64,000 nucleotides of DNA from Bacillota bacterium (GCA_023460515.1 JAEWPS010000038.1:186001-250000); one strand, 5' to 3'. Counted from the first letter of the stretch, positions 44,847-53,713 are shown. The notes: a model not told the origin generated them from the sequence alone. Numbers and translations: made by a program.

Positions 44847-45506
44847 TTATTTATTCTGTATAAAACTTATAAGTGAATCTATAAATAAAAATACAATAAA
44901 CAGAGAAATTAATGAACCTACAGTTATAATTACAATATTACTTATTTTAATTAGTACACCTTCATTTAATAACTCTTGTCCCTCAACTATACAATTACCT
45001 TGATTTACTAACAAGTCAAGCAGTAATTGTATTTTTTTATTACTAAATTGACCTATGAAAAAAGTTTGGCAATTATTATCTTTTGTTCTAATTACTAAAT
45101 ATTTTTCTTTTGAAAATTTTGTATTTCTAATATTAGTATTTAAATAAGCATTTTCAGATAAATTAAAATCATTTTCAATCAATTTTACGGAATATATATC
45201 ACTATATTTAATTATCACCTTTTGAATACAAATACAATTCTCATATAAAGTAATTTTTTTGTTTGCAAGGGTAAAAACTTTAATCAAAATTAACATTATT
45301 GCAATAAGTGTTATAAACCCCTGTGGAAATCCTTTTGTGTTACCAGCAAAAAAATCAAATAATGCCGCTATTGAAGCTACCCCTAATAATATTATTATTA
45401 TTAATGTCAAAATCATTACTATAATTGAACCAGTAACTCGTATATCTACTATTTTTTTGCCTCTATCTGATAATAATACATTATTATCCAAATTCAGCAC
45501 CCCCAA
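44847..45506 (-). CDS. Membrane protein of unknown function
   Basis: About 219 residues with two helices near 28-50 and 62-80, a soluble middle of about 95 residues (ENCICIQKVIIKYSDIYSVK, like a PH-type membrane-associated domain) and one C-terminal helix near 190-212. I do not recognise the family. The start is unsure: TTG at 45506, GTG at 45500 and TTG at 45491 are all possible. It stands alone between the surface locus and the tRNA-Cys remnant. Confidence 0.5.
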   Translation of the reverse strand: MGVLNLDNNVLLSDRGKKIVDIRVTGSIIVMILTLIIIILLGVASIAALFDFFAGNTKGFPQGFITLIAIMLILIKVFTLANKKITLYENCICIQKVIIKYSDIYSVKLIENDFNLSENAYLNTNIRNTKFSKEKYLVIRTKDNNCQTFFIGQFSNKKIQLLLDLLVNQGNCIVEGQELLNEGVLIKISNIVIITVGSLISLFIVFLFIDSLISFIQNK

Positions 45507-45609
45507 TCATAAATATAATTATATATTATAATCTATTAATAATCAACTAAATATTAACTATATTATAAAATTACTTTAAAATATATATCTTCAAACTTTA
45601 AGCGTATTA

Positions 45610-45703
45610 AAACATAGAAAAAGCAAGTCTCTAATTTCTTAGAAACTCGCTATTTACTGTGGAGGCGCCAATCAGATTTGAACTGATGCTCACGGTTTTT
45701 CAG
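45610..45703 (-). repeat. Duplicated tRNA-Cys 3' end and terminator (remnant copy)
   Basis: These 94 bases match 46741-46834 with five differences. They include the terminator hairpin and the 3' half of tRNA-Cys with its CCA, up to the anticodon loop. The anticodon triplet is changed from GCA to GAA and the 5' half is absent, so this is not a working tRNA. With the intact copy it brackets a 1.1-kb segment, like attL and attR of an element inserted at a tRNA 3' end. Confidence 0.75.
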
Positions 45704-45936
45704 TTTTAATTGATTCAAAACTTTAAGTATTAATTATGCCACTTTAAGGCTACATTCTCTCACCTTTAGCGATTTTGCTTTTCAACTTCACAACCTCTAA
45801 TATATGTTCTACCACCTTGACGTTGCAGTCAAATTTGCAGTATTTTTTATATTAGTTTAAAAGTAACTATAAAAAGAATGTACGAAAATATTAAGTTTTA
45901 TTCTAAACTTTTTATCATTTAAATAATTGTATAAAA
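45704..45936. other. Non-coding stretch inside the tRNA-Cys duplication
   Basis: No gene seen. A short open frame on the minus strand (about 28 codons, VKVVEHILEVVKLKSK) lacks a start and could be the end of a lost gene. A TTGCAGTCAAA motif at about 45823 recurs at about 46735 beside the intact repeat, a further hint of element ends. Confidence 0.3.
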
Positions 45937-46485
45937 TTATTGTTCCAATATTTTAGAAATTGAAAATTCATCTTTTTCAATTACTCTCTTTTTATAATCA
46001 TCATAGAATTCAATAAACAATTCCGGGAGATTACATTCTTTAGAATATTGTTTAGATTGTAATACTGCTTGTATTTTATCAATGACAAATACAAATATAG
46101 CTTCTTTTGTTTTTCTTTCTTCAAACTCATTCCACAAATCAATGAAATATTGTGAATCTTTATGTTCTCTTACTACATGTTCTACAGCTTCTAATTCTAC
46201 TATATGTTTCTTGGACTTATCAACGTTAGGACCATCTATCCAATCTCCTATTATTGACTCTCCATATTCATGAATATTTATCATTTCATATACTTTTTCC
46301 ATGTTCAAAAAATTTAAATTTAATTCTCGCTTAATTAACATTGCTAAATTTGACATTTCAAAACAATGTTCTGCAACACTTTCATTTCTCTTACAAGATA
46401 TTTTCCTTGTAATCCACCCTTTTCTTAATATTTCAGATTTTAGTTTTTCTATAAAAGAATAAATACTAAGGGTTCCTCTCATCAT
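45937..46485 (-). CDS. HD-domain 5'-nucleotidase-like protein (HDDC2/YfbR type)
   Basis: A 182-residue HD protein. It has the early arginine motif KGWITRK near 22, ESVAEHCFEMSNLAML near 35 with the first histidine, the INIHEYGES block near 70 where the usual HD is HE, and a late aspartate in FVIDKIQAVLQ near 135. YfbR/HDDC2 enzymes dephosphorylate deoxynucleoside monophosphates. It has AAGGAGGG ahead of the ATG. It is the only gene between the two tRNA-Cys-derived repeats, so it may be cargo of a small integrated element. Confidence 0.7.
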   Translation of the reverse strand: MMRGTLSIYSFIEKLKSEILRKGWITRKISCKRNESVAEHCFEMSNLAMLIKRELNLNFLNMEKVYEMINIHEYGESIIGDWIDGPNVDKSKKHIVELEAVEHVVREHKDSQYFIDLWNEFEERKTKEAIFVFVIDKIQAVLQSKQYSKECNLPELFIEFYDDYKKRVIEKDEFSISKILEQ

Positions 46486-46740
46486 TAGATTTCCCTCCTT
46501 AAATTATTTTATAGGTTAAATATTTATAACTGCATTTATTATACTACATTTTTCATTATTTTTCAACTTTTAATGTATATCTGTACGATTATATCCAAAA
46601 TTTGTAAAACATTTTATTTATTTAATTTTTGTATTAAGTATTGAACATAAAGGTTTTTGAAGCCTTACCCTACTAAAATTATATTAAAATGATAATTTCT
46701 ATATAAAGAGAAATTATTCAACCTCAATCAATTTGCAGTC
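46486..46740. other. Non-coding stretch upstream of the HD-domain gene
   Basis: No gene seen. There is a weak hairpin at 46692-46717 (ATAATTTCT with AGAAATTAT) and AT-rich sequence that may hold the promoter of the HD-domain gene. No confident -35/-10 pair was found. Confidence 0.3.
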
Positions 46741-46834
46741 AAACATAGAAAGAGCGAGTCTCTAATTTCTTAGAAACTCGCTTTTTACTGTGGAGGCGCC
46801 AATCAGATTTGAACTGATGATCACGGTTTTGCAG
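46741..46834 (-). repeat. tRNA-Cys 3' end and terminator (intact copy of the duplication)
   Basis: Partner of 45610-45703. It contains the tRNA operon terminator, a 12-13-bp stem at about 46752-46782 whose arms read AGCGAGTCTCTAA and TTAGAAACTCGCT, followed by the 3' half of the functional tRNA-Cys. Confidence 0.75.
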
Positions 46835-46864
46835 ACCATTGCCTTACCACTTGGCTATGGCGCC
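46791..46864 (-). tRNA. tRNA-Cys (GCA)
   Basis: A full cloverleaf of 74 bases including encoded CCA. The acceptor stem is GGCGCC, the anticodon loop CTGCAAA and the T loop TTCAAATC. It is the last gene of the five-tRNA cluster and is followed by a strong terminator. Confidence 0.95.
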
Positions 46865-46915
46865 GTTTATATATAATATTCATTATGTTTAAAATTATTC
46901 CATATATAAAAAAAA

Positions 46916-46991
46916 TGGAGCGGGAGACGGGGCTCAAACCCGCGACCTTCGCCTTGGCAAGGCGACGCTCTATCAACTGAGCTACTCCCGC
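46916..46991 (-). tRNA. tRNA-Gly (GCC)
   Basis: 76 bases with encoded CCA. The acceptor stem is GCGGGAG, the anticodon loop TTGCCAA and the T loop TTTGAGC. Confidence 0.95.
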
Positions 46992-47009
46992 ATCATTATG
47001 ATACATATA

Positions 47010-47085
47010 TGGTGGCTAGAGACGGAATCGAACCGCCGACACGGGGATTTTCAGTCCCCTGCTCTACCGACTGAGCTATCTAGCC
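47010..47085 (-). tRNA. tRNA-Phe (GAA)
   Basis: 76 bases with encoded CCA and discriminator A. The acceptor stem is GGCTAGA and the anticodon loop CTGAAAA. Confidence 0.95.
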
Positions 47086-47098
47086 TTATAAAAAAAAA

Positions 47099-47175
47099 TG
47101 GCGACCTGGAAGGGACTCGAACCCTCGACCTCTAGCGTGACAGGCTAGCGTTCTAACCAACTGAACTACCAGGCC
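47099..47175 (-). tRNA. tRNA-Asp (GTC)
   Basis: 77 bases with encoded CCA and discriminator G, the identity base of tRNA-Asp. The anticodon loop is CTGTCAC. The acceptor stem has one G-U pair. Confidence 0.95.
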
Positions 47176-47184
47176 ACAAATAAA

Positions 47185-47260
47185 TGGTGGGAACTATAGG
47201 GCTCGAACCTATGACCCCCTGCTTGTAAGGCAGATGCTCTCCCAACTGAGCTAAGCTCCC
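47185..47260 (-). tRNA. tRNA-Val (TAC)
   Basis: 76 bases with encoded CCA. The acceptor stem is GGGAGCT (last pair G-U like) and the anticodon loop CTTACAA. It is the first gene of the cluster after the promoter at 47281-47309. Confidence 0.95.
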
Positions 47261-47280
47261 ATCTATCTTTGACTGTTTAT

Positions 47281-47309
47281 ATTATAAACTATAAACTCTA
47301 TTTTGTCAA
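47281..47309 (-). promoter_or_regulatory. Promoter of the tRNA cluster
   Basis: TTGACA (47309-47304), 17 bases and TATAAT (47286-47281), a perfect sigma-A match, 21 bases ahead of tRNA-Val. Confidence 0.8.
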
Positions 47310-47365
47310 TACTTTTTTCAAAAAAAGTAAAAATTTCTTGTAAATATTTTATTTTAAAAAATACT

Positions 47366-47389
47366 ACTCCTACACTTTCGTGTAAGAGT
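47366..47389 (-). terminator. Terminator of RNase P RNA
   Basis: A 10-bp stem with one mismatch and a TTTC loop, tail ATTTTTT on the minus strand, just beyond the 3' end of the RNA. Confidence 0.65.
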
Positions 47390-47397
47390 ACGTTTTA

Positions 47398-47731
47398 AGT
47401 ATTTCATAAGCCGGGTTCTGTATTTGACAGTCATTTATCTAGGATATATATTACTATATACCTCAAGCCACCAACCTTAAAAGACGACGAGCATTGTCTT
47501 AACCTTTATTTCTTGGTGTTGCTCCAAATGGGGTTTACACAAATTCTATGTCACCATAAAACTTAGTGAGCTCTTACCTCACTTTTTCACCCTTACCTTA
47601 ATAAATTAAGGCGGTAATTTTCTGTTGCACTATCCTTAGGATCACTCCCACTAGACGTTATCTAGCATTACATGCTCTATGGAGCCCGGACTTTCCTCAC
47701 ATATAAATATGCGCGACCATCCGAAATACTT
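47398..47731 (-). ncRNA. rnpB: RNase P catalytic RNA
   Basis: About 334 bases. The conserved 5' core GAGGAAAGTCCGGGCTCC, the middle TGCAACAGAAAA then ACCGCC, and the 3' core ACAGAACCCGGCTTAT are all present. The ends AAGTATTTC and GAAATACTT pair to close the molecule. It cleaves the 5' leaders of tRNA precursors and lies next to a tRNA cluster. A consensus-like promoter precedes it. Confidence 0.95.
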
Positions 47732-47749
47732 AAATTGTTCCACGTATTA

Positions 47750-47778
47750 ATTATATCATAAACCTGTTATAAAATCAA
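47750..47778 (-). promoter_or_regulatory. Promoter of rnpB
   Basis: TTGATT (47778-47773), 17 bases and TATAAT (47755-47750). The -35 overlaps the stop codon region of the superoxide dismutase gene. Confidence 0.65.
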
Positions 47779-48422
47779 TTAAGTTTTGAAGTATTTAAGT
47801 ATTTCATCGCAATATTATAATTTTTCTCTGCCTTTTCCCAATCAACTAAGTTACTCCAATTTGTTATATATTCATCTCTTTTATTTTTATATTTTAAATA
47901 ATAAGCGTGTTCCCACACATCAATTAATAAAATATGAAAAACATTTATTGGAACGTCCTGGTTGGGACTAGTTACGATTTTAAGTACTTTTGTACTATCT
48001 ACTACAAGCCATGCGTAGCCTGAACCAAATACTTTAACTGCTGCCTCTTTAAATTCCTTATAAAAATTTTCTAACGAACCAAAACTCTTAATTATCGCCT
48101 CTTTTAGATCACCTATTGGAATATTTTTTTCAAGTGGTGGTTTCATTATATCAAAGTAAAAATTATGATTATATACACCACCTGCATTATTTTTTACACC
48201 TACTTGTATATTAATAGGCAAACTACTATTATGAAGTATTAACTTTTCTAAACTCCATGATTGGTATGTAGGGTTTTGCTTTAAAATTTCATTTAAATTA
48301 TCTACATATTTTTTTAGATGTTTATCATGATGAATTCTAACTGTAGTTGTATCAATGTAAGGTTCTAAAGCATTATATTGATACTGCAGTGGCATTAATT
48401 CAAAAGGGTATTTGTCCTCCAA
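47775..48422 (-). CDS. sodA: Superoxide dismutase, Fe/Mn type
   Basis: A 215-residue enzyme starting with TTG behind GGAGGAG. The metal ligands are seen in the family order: histidine in RIHHDKHLKKYV near 31, histidine in GGVYNHNFYFDIM near 83, then aspartate and histidine in LLIDVWEHAYYLKY near 170-174. It turns superoxide into oxygen and peroxide. Slightly unusual is GVYNHNF in place of the common GHxNHxxFW. The metal cannot be decided from sequence here. Confidence 0.88.
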   Translation of the reverse strand: MEDKYPFELMPLQYQYNALEPYIDTTTVRIHHDKHLKKYVDNLNEILKQNPTYQSWSLEKLILHNSSLPINIQVGVKNNAGGVYNHNFYFDIMKPPLEKNIPIGDLKEAIIKSFGSLENFYKEFKEAAVKVFGSGYAWLVVDSTKVLKIVTSPNQDVPINVFHILLIDVWEHAYYLKYKNKRDEYITNWSNLVDWEKAEKNYNIAMKYLNTSKLN

Positions 48423-48551
48423 CTTTATCTCCTCCTTATACTTAATGTATGCTAAATTTATTTTTTTAGAATAATTTATCTAATTTTTTTATAGATTTAA
48501 GATTATTTTATGCATTTTAGGGAAAAATAAAAATAATGAGGAGATAAAAAT

Positions 48552-49241
48552 ATGGAAAATCCAAATAAAGCTGAAACAATAGTAATTATTGCATTTACTA
48601 TTATAGTAATTGCCATAATTGGTATAGTTGCATATAATGCATATTCATCTACAACTAGCTTACAAAATAATGATTATAAACAATCAAATAATACACAAAA
48701 TAATTCCTCAAAAGACAATAATATTAAAGTGCCAGATAAATCTACCGAGCCAAATGCTCCAGCCACACCAATACCAGTAGAAACTCAAATATCTACTTTT
48801 TCTACTAATATATATGATAAAGATGATAATAGAGTATATAACATTGGTCTTGCGATTAATAAAATTAATGGAACTATTGTAAAAAAAGGTGAAATTTTTT
48901 CATTTAATGATACTGTCGGTCCTATGGGTGAAGAGCAGGGATTCAAAAAAGCTATTGGCTTCGATAGCGATGGTGAAAAAATCGATATGTTTGGAGGAGG
49001 AATGTGCCAAATAAGTAGTACTCTCTATAATGCAGCATTAATAGTTAATTTAGAAATTGTAGAAAGGCACGCACATAGTAGACGTGTATATTATGTGCCA
49101 AAAGATAAAGATGCAACTATATATTATGGAAGTTTAGATTTAAAGTTTAAAAATACAACTGAAAATGATATAAAAATTATAGCTACTAATACTAATTCAA
49201 ATGTCACAATTACATTAAATAAAATAACGTCTGGAATTTAA
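48552..49241 (+). CDS. VanW-family membrane-anchored protein
   Basis: A 229-residue protein with one N-terminal helix at about 10-32, an Asn/Pro-rich linker and a C-terminal VanW domain of about 135 residues: STFSTNIYDKDDNRVYNI, then GEIFSFNDTVGP near 115, FGGGMCQISSTLYNAAL near 148 and ERHAHSRRV near 172. The family is common at the Firmicute surface and its biochemical role is unsettled. AGGAGA precedes the ATG. It is divergent from sodA and convergent with thrS. Confidence 0.85.
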   Translation: MENPNKAETIVIIAFTIIVIAIIGIVAYNAYSSTTSLQNNDYKQSNNTQNNSSKDNNIKVPDKSTEPNAPATPIPVETQISTFSTNIYDKDDNRVYNIGLAINKINGTIVKKGEIFSFNDTVGPMGEEQGFKKAIGFDSDGEKIDMFGGGMCQISSTLYNAALIVNLEIVERHAHSRRVYYVPKDKDATIYYGSLDLKFKNTTENDIKIIATNTNSNVTITLNKITSGI

Positions 49242-49258
49242 AATCCAAACGTTATTTT
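49221..49258 (+). terminator. Bidirectional terminator between the VanW gene and thrS
   Basis: A stem of AAAATAACGT with ACGTTATTTT plus an inner GGA/TCC pair. It overlaps the VanW-gene stop codon and has T runs on both strands. Confidence 0.65.
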
Positions 49259-49274
49259 TAATTATTGTAATTTA

Positions 49275-51074
49275 CTATTTTTTTAATTCTAATTTAACAA
49301 CTTTATCCATCATTTCTATAAAGTCTTCAACTTTAATATCTTTAATGTCTTCACCTTTTCTGTCTCTTACTGTAATTACATTATTCTCAATTTCATTCTT
49401 ACCTAATATTATCATATAAGGTACTTTTTCAGATATAGCTTCTCTTATCTTATATCCTATTTTTTGATCATCATGATTTACTTCTACTTTATATCCTGCA
49501 GCTTGTAATTTCATTTCAATTTCTTTAGAATAATCTAACTCATTCTCTGTTATAGGTAATATTTTAACTTGCACAGGTGAAAGCCATAATGGAAATGCAC
49601 CTGCATATTTTTCTGTTAACATAGCAATTGTTCTTTCGTATGAACCTATTGAAGAACGATGTATAATAACTGGTCTTACCTTTTCTCCATTCTTATCTAT
49701 ATATGACATATCTAGGCTCTCAGCTAGCGCAAAATCTAATTGTACAGTTATTAGTGTATCTTCTTTACCATATACGTTTTTAGTCTGTATATCCAATTTT
49801 GGACCGTAGAAAGCAGCTTCTCCATCTGCTTCAACATAATCTATATTTAAATGATCTAATATGTTTTTCATTTTTATTTGAGTTGCTTCCCAAGCTTCAG
49901 GATTATCTATATATTTTCCACCTTTGTCATTTGGATCCCACTTAGAAAATCTGTATGTAATATCTTCTCTTATATTTAATACATCCATAAAATAATTTAT
50001 TAAACTAATTACACCTTTAAATTCTTCTTCTACTTGATCATCCCTTACAACTAAATGTCCTTCAGATAATGTGAATTGTCTTACACGAGTAAGTCCATGC
50101 ATTTCTCCTGAAGATTCATTTCTAAATAATGTAGAAGTTTCATTATATCTGTATGGTAAATCCTTATAACTACGTAATTTATTTTTGAATATCATAAATT
50201 GGAAAGGACAAGTCATTGGACGAAGTGCTAATACTTCACTATCATTTTCTTCATCTCCAAGTACAAACATTCCTTCTTTATAATGATCCCAATGTCCAGA
50301 TAATTTGTATAAGTCACTCTTTGCCATAAGCGGAGTTTTAGTAAGTAAATATCCTCTTCTCCTTTCTTCATCTTCTACAAATCTTTGTAATGTTTGAAAT
50401 ATTGTAGCACCCTTAGGCATTAAAAGAGGTAATCCTTGACCTATTACATCAACTGTTGTAAATAACTCCAACTCTCTACCCAATTTATTATGATCACGTC
50501 TTTTAGCTTCTAACCTTTTTTCAAGTTCATTTTCTAACTCTTCTTTACTTTCAAATGCAGTACCATAAATTCTAGTAAGCATTTTATTCTTCTCGCTGCC
50601 TCTCCAATATGCTCCAGTAATACTCATTAGCTTAAATGCTTTTACTCCTTTTGTATATAACAAATGAGGTCCAACACATAAATCTATAAATTCTCCTTGT
50701 TTAAAGAAAGAAATTTGTGAATTTTCTGGTAATTCTTCTATAATTTCAACTTTATAATCTTCTTTCTTCTCCTTCATAAATTTTATAGCTTCATCTCTTG
50801 AAAGTATAAAGCTCTCTGTTTTTAAATTTTCTTTTATTATTTTATTCATTTCAGTTTCTATTTTCTCTAAATCTTCTTCTGTTATTTTTTGCTCAGAATC
50901 TACATCATAATAGAAACCGTTTTCTACTGTTGGTCCGATAGCAAGTTTTACGCTATCCCCATAAATTCTTTTTAGTGCTCCTGCAAGTATATGTGAAGTT
51001 GTATGTCTTGCAACTTCTACATCATATTCTCCTTCGTATACTTCTCCTTTATTGTTTATATATTTTATTGCCAT
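49275..51074 (-). CDS. thrS: Threonyl-tRNA synthetase
   Basis: A 599-residue class II synthetase. The N2 editing domain (ARHTTSHILAGALKRIYG near 25 and DLCVGPHL near 132) is followed by the catalytic core with zinc ligands in MTCPFQFM, in TLSEGH and in VIIHRSSIGSYERTIA, then an anticodon-binding domain ending in ISEKVPYMIILGKNE. It lacks the usual N-terminal TGS domain, so it is about 40-60 residues shorter than typical. It lies 24 bases after the hypothetical membrane protein gene with no T-box leader, and is read from the ruvB-queH operon. Confidence 0.95.
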   Translation of the reverse strand: MAIKYINNKGEVYEGEYDVEVARHTTSHILAGALKRIYGDSVKLAIGPTVENGFYYDVDSEQKITEEDLEKIETEMNKIIKENLKTESFILSRDEAIKFMKEKKEDYKVEIIEELPENSQISFFKQGEFIDLCVGPHLLYTKGVKAFKLMSITGAYWRGSEKNKMLTRIYGTAFESKEELENELEKRLEAKRRDHNKLGRELELFTTVDVIGQGLPLLMPKGATIFQTLQRFVEDEERRRGYLLTKTPLMAKSDLYKLSGHWDHYKEGMFVLGDEENDSEVLALRPMTCPFQFMIFKNKLRSYKDLPYRYNETSTLFRNESSGEMHGLTRVRQFTLSEGHLVVRDDQVEEEFKGVISLINYFMDVLNIREDITYRFSKWDPNDKGGKYIDNPEAWEATQIKMKNILDHLNIDYVEADGEAAFYGPKLDIQTKNVYGKEDTLITVQLDFALAESLDMSYIDKNGEKVRPVIIHRSSIGSYERTIAMLTEKYAGAFPLWLSPVQVKILPITENELDYSKEIEMKLQAAGYKVEVNHDDQKIGYKIREAISEKVPYMIILGKNEIENNVITVRDRKGEDIKDIKVEDFIEMMDKVVKLELKK

Positions 51075-51098
51075 TTATAATTCCTCCTAATTTTTTAT

Positions 51099-51989
51099 TT
51101 AGTTACCTATAGTTGTAGATAACACTTCCGTAAATTTACCATTATTAAATTCAACAACTGAATATTCAGTATTAAATTCTTTTGTTTCTTGTAATATTAT
51201 TTCACAAACTTTATCGTCATTTAAGTCACTTATGAACTTAGTTGTGTATATGCCAAAGTCTGATGAATTATTAACATCTTTAACATAATTATACTTAACT
51301 AATTGAACATTTTCAGTTTCACTTACATATACAACTGCGCTATATACCCCATTACCTGTTTTACCATCACTTGTAGCAGTTATAATGTATGATATTTTTC
51401 CTGGAATTAGAGCAACTTCATAAACTTCTCTAATTTTAACCGTTCCATTTAACATTTTATAAAATCCTAATGCTTCTTTTACAAAATTTTCATATACAGA
51501 TAAATTATCCTCACCTAAAGTTATTTTATCCATTTTAGCTGTAGTAGTACTTCCTGATCTTACAGCAAAATATTCGTCTTTATAATTAGTTCTTGTAGTT
51601 GTAACATATGCTGCTCCAGCTTCATTACCTTTGTCAACATTTTTAATTTTAAAAGTACCTGTTTTACCTTTAGCAGTAAATATATCTATGTCATATCCTT
51701 GTTTGTTAACACTTTTAAAATAATATCTTTCCATGCCTACCCATCTACCGTTATATACTCCACCTAGTATTATATTATTAATTACAATAGGTGTAGATTT
51801 TGATGCTATATTATCGTCTACAATACTGCTATCTTCATTTACATTTTCATATATTATATTATTATTAACATTTACATATATCATGAATGATATACCAGCA
51901 ATAAGTAATGATACTAAAAAAATAACTACTACTACAATCCACCTTTTACCTATTAACTTAGTTTTTGAATATTTACCTTTTTCACTCAT
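51099..51989 (-). CDS. Membrane-anchored protein of unknown function
   Basis: About 296 residues. A basic start (SEKGKYSKTKLIGKR) leads to one helix at about 20-42. The external part begins with PIVINNIILGGVYNGRWVG near 68 and has beta-rich sequence with no cysteine cluster. I do not recognise the family. I take ATG 51989; a GTG at 52004 would overlap queH. It is an operon member between queH and thrS. Confidence 0.6.
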   Translation of the reverse strand: MSEKGKYSKTKLIGKRWIVVVVIFLVSLLIAGISFMIYVNVNNNIIYENVNEDSSIVDDNIASKSTPIVINNIILGGVYNGRWVGMERYYFKSVNKQGYDIDIFTAKGKTGTFKIKNVDKGNEAGAAYVTTTRTNYKDEYFAVRSGSTTTAKMDKITLGEDNLSVYENFVKEALGFYKMLNGTVKIREVYEVALIPGKISYIITATSDGKTGNGVYSAVVYVSETENVQLVKYNYVKDVNNSSDFGIYTTKFISDLNDDKVCEIILQETKEFNTEYSVVEFNNGKFTEVLSTTIGN

Positions 51990-51991
51990 AT

Positions 51992-52555
51992 TTAATATTC
52001 CCACTTTCCTTCATCAATAGAAAAGATACAACCACAATATTTTTGTCTATACAATCCTAAATCTTTAGCAAGCTTTTGACCTTCTCTAAATTTTTTAGTA
52101 TAATCTAAATGTATATATTTAATTCCATATTTATTTTCAAGTTGTTTTCCAACCTTATTTATTAACTCTTGGTTTTGATATGGACTTATAGAAAGTGTTG
52201 TCATTACCATATCAAGATTATTTTCTTTTGCATGTTTAAATACGCCTTCTAATCTTGTAAAATAACAATATTCACATCTAGAATTAAATCCATTTAAATT
52301 AACAGAATTTTTAACAAATTCTTTAAGATTATAATCATCGATTATATCTAATTTGCAGTTTACATCTTTGCAGTAATTCATTAAAGTTTCTTTTCTTCTT
52401 TCATATTCTATTTTAGGTTGTATATTCGGATTATACCATAAACCTGTTATATCTAACTGCATATTATCCGTAAATATTTCTCTTAATTTAGTTAAATCTT
52501 CATGTATATATACAAAACATGGTGCACAACATGTATGAACCAATAGTTTATTCAT
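51992..52555 (-). CDS. queH: Epoxyqueuosine reductase QueH
   Basis: A 187-residue protein of the QueH (DUF208) family, which reduces epoxyqueuosine to queuosine in tRNA. The cysteine motifs HTCCAPC (residues 7-13), SRCEYCYFTRL near 90 and YRQKYCGCIFS near 170 hold the Fe-S/metal centre. The start overlaps the end of ruvB by eight bases. Together with the Qng1-like gene at 450 it shows that the organism handles queuosine. Confidence 0.92.
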   Translation of the reverse strand: MNKLLVHTCCAPCFVYIHEDLTKLREIFTDNMQLDITGLWYNPNIQPKIEYERRKETLMNYCKDVNCKLDIIDDYNLKEFVKNSVNLNGFNSRCEYCYFTRLEGVFKHAKENNLDMVMTTLSISPYQNQELINKVGKQLENKYGIKYIHLDYTKKFREGQKLAKDLGLYRQKYCGCIFSIDEGKWEY

Positions 52556-53552
52556 TTTTTTGCTCCAATCCTAAATGTTCATAAGCTAAACGGGTAGCGG
52601 TTCGTCCCCTAGGGGTCCTAGCCAAATACCCTATTTGCATTAAATATGGTTCATAAAAATCTTCTATTGTATCTTTATCTTCCCCTATTGCAGCAGCTAA
52701 GGTTTCTAAACCAACAGGCCCACCGTTAAATTTATTTATTATAGCTTCTAACATGTCCCTATCTATTTTATCTAGACCTAATTCATCAACTTCTAATCTA
52801 TCTAACGAACTTTTGGTTATTTCATAATCTATTACTTTTTTACCTTGAACTTGTGCATAATCTCTTACTCTCTTAAGTAATCTATTAGCTATTCTAGGTG
52901 TACCTCTACATCTAGAGCCTAATTCTAAAGCCGCTTCTTTATCTATTTCTATATTTAATATAGTTGCACTTCTTCTTATTATATCAGATAATTGCTTTTC
53001 TGTGTACAATTCTAATCTATTAATTATACCAAATCTATCACGTAAAGGTGAAGATAAGTTACCAGCTTTTGTTGTAGCACCAACTAAGGTAAATCTATTT
53101 AAATCCAATCTTATTGATCTTGCAGATGGTCCTTTACCAATTATAATATCTAAGTTGAAATCTTCCAATGCTGGATATAGTATTTCCTCTATAGTTTTAT
53201 TTAATCTATGAATTTCATCTATAAATAGTAAATCATTTTCTTGTAAGTTTGTAAGTATAGCTGCTAAATCTCCTGCTTTAGATATAGCTGGTCCAGATGT
53301 TACTTTAATATTAACACCCATTTCTGAAGCTATTATATTTGCAAGTGTGGTTTTACCAAGTCCTGGTGGTCCATATAATAGTACATGATCCAAAGACTCA
53401 TTTCTCTCTTTTGCAGCGTTTATATATATTTTTAAATTTTCTTTTACTTTAGTTTGACCTATATATTCATCAAAATTACGTGGTCTTAAAGAGACTTCCA
53501 TCTCTTTTTCTTCATCAATATATTCTGGTGATATAACTCTATCTTCTATCAA
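52548..53552 (-). CDS. ruvB: Holliday junction helicase subunit RuvB
   Basis: A 334-residue AAA+ motor for branch migration with RuvA. The Walker A loop is GPPGLGKT near 60, Walker B LLFIDEIHRLN near 108, the sensor GATTKAGNLSSPLRDRFG near 155 with its arginine finger, and the C-terminal winged helix ends in RTPRGRTATRLAYEHLG. The start is TTG with AGGAGG ahead. No ruvA or ruvC is next to it here. It heads the operon with queH. Confidence 0.95.
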   Translation of the reverse strand: MIEDRVISPEYIDEEKEMEVSLRPRNFDEYIGQTKVKENLKIYINAAKERNESLDHVLLYGPPGLGKTTLANIIASEMGVNIKVTSGPAISKAGDLAAILTNLQENDLLFIDEIHRLNKTIEEILYPALEDFNLDIIIGKGPSARSIRLDLNRFTLVGATTKAGNLSSPLRDRFGIINRLELYTEKQLSDIIRRSATILNIEIDKEAALELGSRCRGTPRIANRLLKRVRDYAQVQGKKVIDYEITKSSLDRLEVDELGLDKIDRDMLEAIINKFNGGPVGLETLAAAIGEDKDTIEDFYEPYLMQIGYLARTPRGRTATRLAYEHLGLEQKNE

Positions 53553-53594
53553 GATGTCCGCCTCCTCTTATCCTTCATCTTTTTAATTAAATAT

Positions 53595-53624
53595 ATTATA
53601 TCACAAATTATAATCGTATTGCAA
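53595..53624 (-). promoter_or_regulatory. Promoter of the ruvB-queH-thrS operon
   Basis: TTGCAA (53624-53619), 18 bases and TATAAT (53600-53595) on the minus strand, about 45 bases before ruvB. Confidence 0.5.
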
Positions 53625-53682
53625 GAAAAATCCAAGTTTCTTACAAAAATCATTTTAAAAAATACAATAAAATAAATAAAAT

Positions 53683-53713
53683 TTGACAAGTATGATATAA
53701 TTATATATATACT
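53683..53713 (+). promoter_or_regulatory. Promoter of the orphan plus-strand gene
   Basis: TTGACA (53683-53688), then TATATA at 17 bases or TATACT at 19 bases. It is divergent from the ruvB promoter. Confidence 0.5.

Noticed and set aside
45660..45720. A second tRNA-Cys gene
   Set aside because: Only the 3' half is present, the anticodon position is changed and the D arm and 5' acceptor strand are missing, so it is a remnant.
46821..47006. A 61-residue open frame across the tRNA genes
   Set aside because: It runs through tRNA-Cys and tRNA-Gly and has no ribosome site.
51075..51098. A T-box leader for thrS
   Set aside because: Only 24 bases separate thrS from the preceding gene, too short for a T-box.
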